Part shown: piece by piece, positions 1-5,374 of the stretch
Layout: every line of letters begins with the position of its first letter
Numbering within the stretch: position 1 is the first letter of the stretch
Assembly: GCA_938023775.1 (NCBI GenBank)
Contig: CALJDB010000106.1
Coordinates: forward strand, 1 to 6,877
Origin: an uncultured Clostridia bacterium
GTDB taxonomy: Bacteria; Bacillota; Clostridia; Oscillospirales; Oscillospiraceae
Direction: 5' to 3'
DNA length: 6,877 nt
Translations under genes and position numbers: made by a program
The notes under the pieces: model-generated
Seen by the model: the letters and a program-made list of their open reading frames with translations, nothing else
Databases searched by the model: none
What the model was told of the DNA's origin: nothing

Positions 1-1
1 G

Positions 2-18
2 GCGCACAAATCGTGCGC
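2..18. repeat. Short GC hairpin at left edge
   Basis: A perfect 6-bp inverted repeat (GCGCAC at 2-7, GTGCGC at 13-18) encloses a 5-nt loop. No T-run follows, so it does not look like a complete terminator by itself. It may belong to the hairpin series that continues to position 140, or to the end of a gene outside the window. Confidence 0.35.
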
Positions 19-39
19 TGCAGCGAGCCGCAGCCTTTT

Positions 40-72
40 CAAACGGGAGCCCAGCAAAGCGGGTCCCGTTTG
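40..72. repeat. Long hairpin, second of the left-edge series
   Basis: The left arm CAAACGGGA (40-48) pairs perfectly with TCCCGTTTG (64-72). After a bulged G49 the stem continues with CCC (50-52) against GGG (61-63), leaving a small loop that can itself pair GC/GC around AAA. There is no T-run on either side. It lies 1 nt from the next hairpin. Confidence 0.5.
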
Positions 73-73
73 A

Positions 74-104
74 GAGGGTGTCAAAAATACTTTTTGACAC
101 CCTC
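74..104. repeat. Perfect 14-bp-stem hairpin
   Basis: GAGGGTGTCAAAAA (74-87) is followed by the loop TAC and its exact reverse complement (91-104). The inner A5/T5 block is near-symmetric, so both strands can form the structure. That makes it a candidate bidirectional terminator between the convergent lipoprotein gene and whatever lies to the left, or one copy of a dispersed palindromic element. There is no U-tract outside the stem on either strand, which is unusual for a simple terminator. Seen directly: the pairing. Inferred: the role. Confidence 0.6.
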
Positions 105-140
105 AACTCCCTCTGTCGGCATCGGCAGAGGGAGTTTTTT
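105..140 (+). terminator. Rho-independent terminator (rightward)
   Basis: The arms AACTCCCTCTG (105-115) and CAGAGGGAGTT (126-136) pair perfectly. The stem extends inward through one T-G wobble and two G-C pairs to a 4-nt loop (119-122). The right arm runs into T6 (135-140), the classical layout for termination of rightward transcription. It therefore most likely ends a gene that enters from the left edge and converges on the lipoprotein gene. Leftward, only two T follow the stem, so termination of the lipoprotein transcript here would be weaker. Confidence 0.8.
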
Positions 141-152
141 GCATATTCCGAT

Positions 153-1127
153 TCACTTTTTCCGCACCGCGCCCATGTCGGTCACGGCGGCGGCGAGGGC
201 TTCGAGCGCGCCCTCGTCCTCCGCGGGGGCGAGGGTGGTCTTGCAGATATAGTTCACGGTGCCGTCGGCGAAGGTGGAGGTATAGAGCACGGATTTGACG
301 GCGATGGGCTGTTCGCCGTCCGTCATTTGCAGCGTCGCGGCGGCGAGGCGGCCCTCGATGCCCTCGTGGAGCAGCGTGAAGCCCTCGAAGCCGAGCATGC
401 CGCCGTAGAGCAGGTCGAAGTCGGCGAAGACGAAGGTCTTGATATAGTCCTCCAAGATCGCATCATAGTCGTCCCCGCCGGCGTAGCAGAGGTCCGTGAC
501 GTTCCTGCCCGTGACGCAGCCGCCCTTGCCGTCCCGCACCGCGGCGGCGCTGATGAGCAGGGCGGTGTCCACCGTCATATCCGCCGGGCAGGTGAAGGCG
601 ACGCCGTTTGCAAAATCGCGGTAACGGAGCGTGCCGTCGCCGTTGTCGATGACGCTGTCGCCGCTGAAGACGGAGAGCGAGGCGGAGCCGATCTCCGCCG
701 CCGTGATGCCCCAGAAGCCCCAGTCGCCGAGGAAGCGGCCCGTGTAGCCGTCCAGCGCGTAGTTCCCGGTGCTGTCGGCGCGGGCGAGGACCTCGCCGTC
801 GCCGAAGCTGAGGCGCAGCGCGCCGTCCGCGGCGGCGTAAGTGCCGACGCGCTCCGTGCCGGAGCCGGTCAGGGCGCAGTTCCCCTGCCCGTCGAGTGTG
901 AGCGTCAGGCGGAGATAGTCGTTATAAAACTGTCCCTCCAGCCCGTCGGTCTCCGTCGGGGCGGAGGACTCCAGCGGTTCGGCGTCCTCACCGGGAACGT
1001 CGTAGCCGCCGGTGTCCGGCTTCGGCGCGGCGGAGGCGGCGGGGTCCGTTTTGTCTCCGCAGGCGCAGAGCGCGGCGGCGAGGCAGAGGGCGAGGAGCAG
1101 AGCGGCAAGGCGGTTTGATAGGCGCAT
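153..1127 (-). CDS. Secreted lipoprotein of unknown function
   Basis: Predicted 324-residue exported lipoprotein. I chose the ATG at 1127 because an AAAGGGA ribosome binding site lies about 8-9 nt upstream and the lipoprotein signal begins at once (MRLSNRL, then a hydrophobic Ala/Leu stretch). An in-frame ATG at 1160 would place the ribosome binding site inside the gene and precede the promoter-proximal leader. The lipobox is L20-C21-A22-C23, so C23 should be lipidated, with signal peptidase II cleaving before it. An Ala/Pro/Thr/Ser-rich low-complexity linker (about 24-52) follows, then a beta-rich region (about 53-125; alternating hydrophobic strands with DG turns, lipocalin-like in feel). 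The C-terminal region (about 140-320) contains an NGVAFTCPADMTV start and a YGGMLGFEGF segment, faintly like PsbP-type lipoprotein domains. I do not recognise the family. It is divergent from hyuA and has its own promoter, so no functional link to it is implied. Confidence 0.85.
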   Translation of the reverse strand: MRLSNRLAALLLALCLAAALCACGDKTDPAASAAPKPDTGGYDVPGEDAEPLESSAPTETDGLEGQFYNDYLRLTLTLDGQGNCALTGSGTERVGTYAAADGALRLSFGDGEVLARADSTGNYALDGYTGRFLGDWGFWGITAAEIGSASLSVFSGDSVIDNGDGTLRYRDFANGVAFTCPADMTVDTALLISAAAVRDGKGGCVTGRNVTDLCYAGGDDYDAILEDYIKTFVFADFDLLYGGMLGFEGFTLLHEGIEGRLAAATLQMTDGEQPIAVKSVLYTSTFADGTVNYICKTTLAPAEDEGALEALAAAVTDMGAVRKK

Positions 1128-1181
1128 GGTGATCGGTCCCTTTCTTGGCGTATAAGGCAATCATAAACGTTTCTTGCATCA

Positions 1182-1210
1182 ATTCTACATAATATTGCGC
1201 GAAAAAACAA
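1182..1210 (-). promoter_or_regulatory. Sigma-A-type promoter for the lipoprotein gene
   Basis: Read on the minus strand, TTGTTT (1210-1205) is separated by exactly 17 bp from TAGAAT (1187-1182), a good match to the vegetative -35/-10 pair. The expected start site is near 1175, giving a leader of about 48 nt before the ATG at 1127. The spacer is AT-rich, in clear contrast with the surrounding GC-rich DNA. Confidence 0.6.
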
Positions 1211-1387
1211 GACGAAACCGCGCGGAGAGCGCAAAAAATCCCGCGGCGGCGTGTCCTTTGCGGAAAACACGGTTTTGCATAAGGGGTCGGTCGGCAAGTA
1301 TCGAAATTTGTGCAGAATGACTAATGACGGACCCGGCGTTTCGCGGGTCGTTTGCAAGATAGGCGACAAATAAAATCACCGTTATGG
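1211..1387. other. Divergent intergenic region, upstream of hyuA
   Basis: No supported gene is present here; the open frames crossing it are not preceded by ribosome binding sites. Visible structure: a hairpin at 1330-1349 (GACCCG against CGGGTC, closed by an inner CG/CG pair and a TTT loop), with no T-tract, lying just upstream of the hyuA promoter; an imperfect inverted repeat TTTG-N12-CAAA at 1351-1370; and CACC-N5-GGTG at 1377-1389, overlapping the start of the hyuA extended -10. The last two are candidate operator sites only. The short arms make chance plausible. Confidence 0.35.
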
Positions 1388-1396
1388 TGCTATAAT
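1388..1396 (+). promoter_or_regulatory. Extended -10 promoter for hyuA
   Basis: TGC-TATAAT is a perfect -10 box with the TGn extension. At 16-18 bp upstream the sequence is A-rich with no recognisable TTGACA-like -35, as in promoters that rely on the extended -10 or on an activator. Transcription would start near 1403, leaving a leader of about 109 nt before the hyuA start. This also excludes the in-frame ATG at 1395, which lies inside the -10 box. Confidence 0.55.
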
Positions 1397-1402
1397 GAAG
1401 CA

Positions 1403-1511
1403 CAAGTTAAGCAGAGCCATGCTTCCGCGTAACCCAAGCTCTCGGCAAAAACGGCGGACCTCACACACCCGCCGCGCCGGGAAAGCAAGACAAATTAAGA
1501 GGAGGAAGAAC
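1403..1511 (+). promoter_or_regulatory. hyuA 5' leader with ribosome binding site
   Basis: The leader contains a 6-bp hairpin CGGCGG (1452-1457) against CCGCCG (1469-1474) with an 11-nt loop. A weaker pairing, GAAGCA (1397-1402) against TGCTTC (1420-1425), would only just fit the transcript. I see no riboswitch or T-box consensus. AGGAGG at 1500-1505, 6 nt before the GTG at 1512, is a near-perfect Shine-Dalgarno sequence and decides the hyuA start. The in-frame translation of the leader is Arg/Lys-rich and unlike the HyuA family. Confidence 0.45.
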
Positions 1512-3590
1512 GTGTTTAAAGTATGCGTTGACACAGGCGGCACCTTCACCGACTGCATGGTGCAGGACGCCGAGAACAATGTCTACGAATTCAAGGCGCC
1601 CACCACGCCGGGGCGCTTCCACGAGGGCGTGCTGAACGCCATCGGCTACGGCGCGGAATACTTCGGCAAAACGCTCGAGGAGTTCCTGCGCGAGACGGAC
1701 TGGATCATCCACGGCACCACGGTTGCGACGAACGCGGTCGTGGAGCGCAAGATGAGCAAGACCGCCATGATCACAACGAAGGGCTTCCGCGACATCATCG
1801 AGATGCGCCAGTGCCAGAAGATCGAGACCCACTCGCTTTTCGACGGCTACATCCCGCCCTATGAGCCCTTCATCCCCCGCGCCCGGCGCTACGGCGTCGC
1901 GGAGCGCACCCGCCCGAACGGCGAGGTCGCCCAGCCGGTGGATACTGCGGAGCTCGACGAAGCCATCGCGCGCATCCGCGCCGAGGGCGACGAGGCGGTC
2001 GCCGTCTGCTTTATCAACTCTTACTTAAACGGCGCAAACGAGCGCTTCGCCGTGGATTATCTGCGCGAGCGCCTGCCGGGGGTCTACATCACCTGCTCCA
2101 GCGAGGAGCTGCCCCAGATGGGCGAGTATAAGCGCTTTTCCACGACGGTCATCAGCGCCTGCCTCGGTCCCATCGTCAAGAAATACCTGACGAGCCTCGA
2201 AGCGGAGCTGAAGCGCCTCGGCTTCGCGGGCCAGCTGCTGATCGTGCAGTGCAACCAGTATCTCCAGTCCGTGCCCGCCATCATCGACAAGCCGGTCTAC
2301 CTGAATAACTCCGGTCCCTCCGCCGGTCCCGTCGGCGCGGTGCGCCTCGGCGAGCAGATCGGCGAGCGCAATTTCCTCATCGGCGACATGGGCGGCACGA
2401 CATGGGACGCCTCCATGGTCCGCAACGGCGAGGTTTCGCTCGCGACGAACACATGGCTGGAGGAGGACCTCTGCGGCATCAAGATGGCGGAGGTGCTCTC
2501 CATCGGCGCCGGCGGCGGCTCCATCGCGTGGATCAACCCGATGGGTCTGCTCTCCGTGGGACCGCAGAGCGCGTCCAGCGAGCCGGGACCGGCGTGCTAC
2601 CAGCGCGGCGGCACGGAGCCGACCGTCACGGACGCGGCGCTCACCCTCGGTTTCATCAACCCCGACAACTTCAACGGCGGCAAGCTGAAGCTCAGCCGCG
2701 AGCTGGCGCGAAAGGCAATCGCGAAGGTCGCCGAGCCCCTCGGCGTCTCCGTTGAGGAGGCTGCCGCGATGATCTACACCACCGTCAACCACAACATGGC
2801 GGACGGCATCAGCGTTATCTCCACCCGCAAGGGCTACGACGTCCGCGATTTCAGCCTGCTCGCCGTCGGCGGCGGCGGTCCGCTCTGCGGCGTCTCCGTC
2901 AGCAACATCCTCGGCATGCCCCGCTGCGTTATCCCCAGAAACGCCGCGGCGTTCTGCGCCAAGAGCATGTTCTATCTGGACATCGGCCGCGACTATGTGC
3001 GCCCGTATCTGCGCAACTTCGATCAGGCAAAGCCGGAGGAGATCCGCGCGCTCGTCGAGGACATGAAGGCGACCGCCGTGCGCGATTTCGCCTACTTCGA
3101 CGTGAAGGAGAGCGACCTCACCTTCGAGCTGACGGCGGACGTTCACTATGCGAACCAGTACCATGAGTTGGAGCTCAAGATGCGCAGCCTCGACGTTACG
3201 CAGGATGTGCTCGACGCGATGGTCTCCGGCTTCCACAAGCTGCATAAGGAGACCTTCACCTTCGACCTGCCGTGGGTGCCCATCCAGCTGACGAACATCC
3301 GCATGACGGCGCGCATGCAGGGCAGCCCGTTCAAGGTCAACCGCATCGCCTCCGGCACGGCGGACGCCTCCGCCGCGGTCAAGGAGCTGCGCGACGCTTA
3401 CGTCGGCGGCAGGACGGTGAAGATCCCCATCTACGACGGCGACAAGCTTCTCGCCGGCAACACCGTCACCGGTCCCTGCGTCATCGAGCAGCGCACCGCG
3501 ACGAGCGTCATCCCCGCCGGAAACACCGTCCATGTGGACGATTACGGCAACTTTATCATCGACTGGGAAGGAGGCAGGGAGCATGAATAA
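1512..3590 (+). CDS. hyuA: Hydantoinase A / 5-oxoprolinase family subunit
   Basis: ATP-dependent subunit of the hydantoinase/5-oxoprolinase/acetone-carboxylase superfamily. In characterised members this subunit phosphorylates the substrate while its HyuB partner completes ring opening or carboxylation; it acts in the cytoplasm. The start is GTG at 1512, behind a strong AGGAGG. The 692 residues match the usual length. Motifs in order: VDTGGTFTD (6-14, phosphate loop of the actin-like ATPase fold), HGTTVATNAVVERK (from 67), TTKGFRDIIEMRQ, SGPSAGPVGA (267 on), GDMGGTTWDAS (291-301, second phosphate motif), GAGGGSIAW (332-340), SEPGPACYQRGGTEPTVTDA, and GGGGPLCG (453 on). All family hallmarks are present, so the protein looks intact. 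One oddity is W298, where most relatives have a Ser/Thr- or Phe-type residue. It is translationally coupled to hyuB (8-bp overlap). The substrate cannot be told from sequence: hydantoins, 5-oxoproline and carboxylase substrates all remain possible. Confidence 0.93.
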   Translation: MFKVCVDTGGTFTDCMVQDAENNVYEFKAPTTPGRFHEGVLNAIGYGAEYFGKTLEEFLRETDWIIHGTTVATNAVVERKMSKTAMITTKGFRDIIEMRQCQKIETHSLFDGYIPPYEPFIPRARRYGVAERTRPNGEVAQPVDTAELDEAIARIRAEGDEAVAVCFINSYLNGANERFAVDYLRERLPGVYITCSSEELPQMGEYKRFSTTVISACLGPIVKKYLTSLEAELKRLGFAGQLLIVQCNQYLQSVPAIIDKPVYLNNSGPSAGPVGAVRLGEQIGERNFLIGDMGGTTWDASMVRNGEVSLATNTWLEEDLCGIKMAEVLSIGAGGGSIAWINPMGLLSVGPQSASSEPGPACYQRGGTEPTVTDAALTLGFINPDNFNGGKLKLSRELARKAIAKVAEPLGVSVEEAAAMIYTTVNHNMADGISVISTRKGYDVRDFSLLAVGGGGPLCGVSVSNILGMPRCVIPRNAAAFCAKSMFYLDIGRDYVRPYLRNFDQAKPEEIRALVEDMKATAVRDFAYFDVKESDLTFELTADVHYANQYHELELKMRSLDVTQDVLDAMVSGFHKLHKETFTFDLPWVPIQLTNIRMTARMQGSPFKVNRIASGTADASAAVKELRDAYVGGRTVKIPIYDGDKLLAGNTVTGPCVIEQRTATSVIPAGNTVHVDDYGNFIIDWEGGREHE

Positions 3591-5232
3591 GCCGCTCGAC
3601 AGCGTTACCATCACGACCGTATGGAGCTATTTCTGGCGCGTCTGCCGCGAGATGCGCGAGACGGTGGAGCGCACCGCCACGAACGTTCTGATCGTGACGC
3701 TCCATGACCTCGCCTACACCATTTACGACGCGGACGGCAACGCCCTCGCCGTTCCCGAAGGCATCCCCCACCGCCTGCTGAGCCCGAAGCTCGGCGTGAA
3801 GCACATCCGCGAAAAGTTTGGCGACGACATCCACCCCGGCGACGTCTTTCTCGCCAACACCCCGGACGACGGCGCGGCGCACCTGCCCGACTGGGTCTAT
3901 ATCCGCCCTGTTTTCTGCGGCGGCGAGCTCACGTTCTTCGCCGTTATGGGCGTCCACGTCGCCGACAACGGCGGCGCGCAGCCGGGCAGCAACTTTATGA
4001 GCTTCGACAACATCTCCGAGGGCTTCAACATCCCGCTCAGCCGCATCGTCAAGGGCGGCGAGTGGAACAACGAGGTGTTCGACGTCATCATGGCGAATAA
4101 CCGCCTGCCGGACCTTATGCGCCGCGAGAGCAGCGCCTGCATCGGCTCGCTCGCCATCGGCGACAGGCGCCTTACGGAGCTCTGCGAAAAATACGGCAGA
4201 GAGACCGTCGTGGCGTGTACCCGCGAGATGATGGACCGCGCCGAGGCTGCCGTTCGCAAGCAGATCGAGAGCTGGCCCGACGGCACATGGCACGCCGAGG
4301 TGAGCGCCGACAGCGACGGCAAGGACCTCACGAAGCCCATCACCGTCCGCGCGAGCCTGACCGTCAAGGGCAGCAACCTTTACTTCGACTTCTCCGACAC
4401 CGACCCGGAGACGGACGGCATGCTCAATATCCACGATTACATGACCTATTCCGACTGCTGCTGCAACTCCTTCCTGTTCTTCGGCAGAGAGCTGCTGACC
4501 TATCATAACGAGGGCAGCTGCCGCCCGATCCACATGAAGACCAGACCCGGCACGCTGGTGGACGCCTCGCGCACGGCGAAAATCGCCGCGGGCGTCGCCC
4601 TGACCGGCGGGCTCGTGAACGAGGTCATCCAGAACCTGCTCAGTCAGGTCCTGCCGGAAAAGGCGATCGCGCCTTACAGCCGTCAGGTGACGAGCAACAT
4701 CATCACGATGGGGCGTCCCGGCGTGTTCGTCTCCTTCAGCGCCTCCGCCGGTGCTGCCGGAAAGTGGATGAAGCTGCTCCCGTTCTTCGCGGTGCCCGGC
4801 TCCATCTTCGGCGGCTGGCTCGACCAGAAGGTCGGCACCCGCCGCGCGGGACTTATGATGGGCGTCGGCTACATCATCTCCGGCGTCTGCGGCGGCTTCC
4901 TGCCGTATAACAGCGTCACGAACGTGATCTTCGTGTTCATGTTCTTCTTCATGACCGGTTCCAACGCCAACATGGTCATGAGCCACGTCATGAGCCTTTA
5001 CGGTCCCCGCGACTATCCCGTCATCTGGGGCCGCAGCGCGGTCATCATGCAGATTTTCACCGTCACCGCGCCCATCATCCTGTCCACCAGCCTGCGCCTG
5101 ACCAACGGCTACCGCAGCGCTTACGCCGCCTTCGGCATCGCGAGCCTCGTCGGAACGATCCTCATTTTCTTCTCCGCGAGCCGCATCGACAAGGAACCCG
5201 GCGAGAAGCCGACCGCGCAGTATAAGGCGTAA
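3583..5232 (+). CDS. Truncated HyuB fused in frame to MFS TM8-12
   Basis: The frame encodes 549 residues in two unrelated parts. The ATG at 3583 overlaps the hyuA stop (ATGAATAA) and has AAGGAGG 8 nt upstream. An in-frame ATG at 3532 lies inside hyuA and lacks a site. Residues 1 to about 377 are hydantoinase B/oxoprolinase: AHLPD (99-103), VHVADNGG (124-131, the region that is usually HHADVGG), SEGFNIPLSRI, NNRLPDLMRRE, and YFDFSDTDPE (the usual VDFSGT region). HyuB proteins normally continue for a further 150-200 residues, which are missing. From W395 the protein is the end of a major facilitator transporter: TM8 (395-413), the loop signature GGWLDQKVGTRRA (410-422), TM9 (about 422-442), TM10 (449-471), TM11 (485-503), TM12 (512-531) and a charged tail. 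Neither half should work alone: HyuB lacks its C-terminus and the transporter lacks TM1-7. The likely origin is a deletion between hyuB and a downstream transporter gene; an assembly join is the alternative. Codon style is alike on both sides. Confidence 0.88.
   Translation: MNKPLDSVTITTVWSYFWRVCREMRETVERTATNVLIVTLHDLAYTIYDADGNALAVPEGIPHRLLSPKLGVKHIREKFGDDIHPGDVFLANTPDDGAAHLPDWVYIRPVFCGGELTFFAVMGVHVADNGGAQPGSNFMSFDNISEGFNIPLSRIVKGGEWNNEVFDVIMANNRLPDLMRRESSACIGSLAIGDRRLTELCEKYGRETVVACTREMMDRAEAAVRKQIESWPDGTWHAEVSADSDGKDLTKPITVRASLTVKGSNLYFDFSDTDPETDGMLNIHDYMTYSDCCCNSFLFFGRELLTYHNEGSCRPIHMKTRPGTLVDASRTAKIAAGVALTGGLVNEVIQNLLSQVLPEKAIAPYSRQVTSNIITMGRPGVFVSFSASAGAAGKWMKLLPFFAVPGSIFGGWLDQKVGTRRAGLMMGVGYIISGVCGGFLPYNSVTNVIFVFMFFFMTGSNANMVMSHVMSLYGPRDYPVIWGRSAVIMQIFTVTAPIILSTSLRLTNGYRSAYAAFGIASLVGTILIFFSASRIDKEPGEKPTAQYKA
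4711..4764 (+). other. HyuB/MFS breakpoint interval
   Basis: This is the interval in which HyuB similarity ends (just after NIITMG) and MFS similarity begins (before WMKLLPFF). The residues between, from RPGVFVSF to SAGAAGK, could belong to either parent, so the breakpoint cannot be placed more exactly by eye. No stop codon, frameshift, direct repeat or mobile-element end is visible at the join. Confidence 0.7.
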
Positions 5233-5274
5233 GAGAACCCGCCTCCTTTATACCCATTTTATATCCTTCTTCAC

Positions 5275-5317
5275 GGGAGGCAGAGGACCGCAAGGCCCTC
5301 TGTCTCTCTGCGGTTTT
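5275..5317 (+). terminator. Possible terminator after hyuB/MFS, with alternative fold
   Basis: GGGAGGCAGAGG (5275-5286) pairs with CCTCTGTCTCTC (5297-5308), with two G-T wobbles, around an inner CC/GG pair closed by a GCAA tetraloop. Alternatively ACCGCA (5287-5292) pairs with TGCGGT (5309-5314), directly before a short T-run (5314-5317). The two folds exclude each other. The T-run is short, so termination is probably partial. Confidence 0.4.
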
Positions 5318-5321
5318 CCGC

Positions 5322-5351
5322 TTGCATTTTGACTGATTTGTGTGGTACGAT
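5322..5351 (+). promoter_or_regulatory. Candidate promoter for the Crp/Fnr gene
   Basis: TTGCAT (5322-5327) is followed after 18 bp by TACGAT (5346-5351), preceded by TGG in the extended -10 position. Transcription would start near 5358, only about 17 nt before the ATG at 5375 and just ahead of the ribosome binding site, so the leader would be very short. The match is moderate. The AT-rich patch in GC-rich DNA is the best supporting sign. Confidence 0.4.
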
Positions 5352-5374
5352 AAGAAAAAAGGGAGGGGGAGCCC

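Noticed and set aside
78..1118. A 346-codon plus-strand open frame across the lipoprotein gene
   Set aside because: It is the antisense shadow of a convincing lipoprotein with a signal peptide, lipobox, promoter and ribosome binding site. Its product is low-complexity Ala/Val/Arg/Glu without family likeness.
1395..1511. An upstream ATG extension of HyuA by 39 residues
   Set aside because: The ATG lies within the -10 box, the extension is Arg/Lys-rich and unlike the family, and AGGAGG precedes the GTG at 1512 at ideal spacing.
2025..3614. A 529-codon minus-strand open frame opposite hyuA
   Set aside because: Long antisense frames are expected in GC-rich genes. The product is a compositionally biased His/Asp/Ala/Val/Arg string, and the plus strand has clear HyuA motifs throughout.
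3556..4986. A 476-codon minus-strand open frame opposite the hyuB/MFS gene
   Set aside because: Same reason: biased composition, no ribosome binding site, and clear homology on the other strand.
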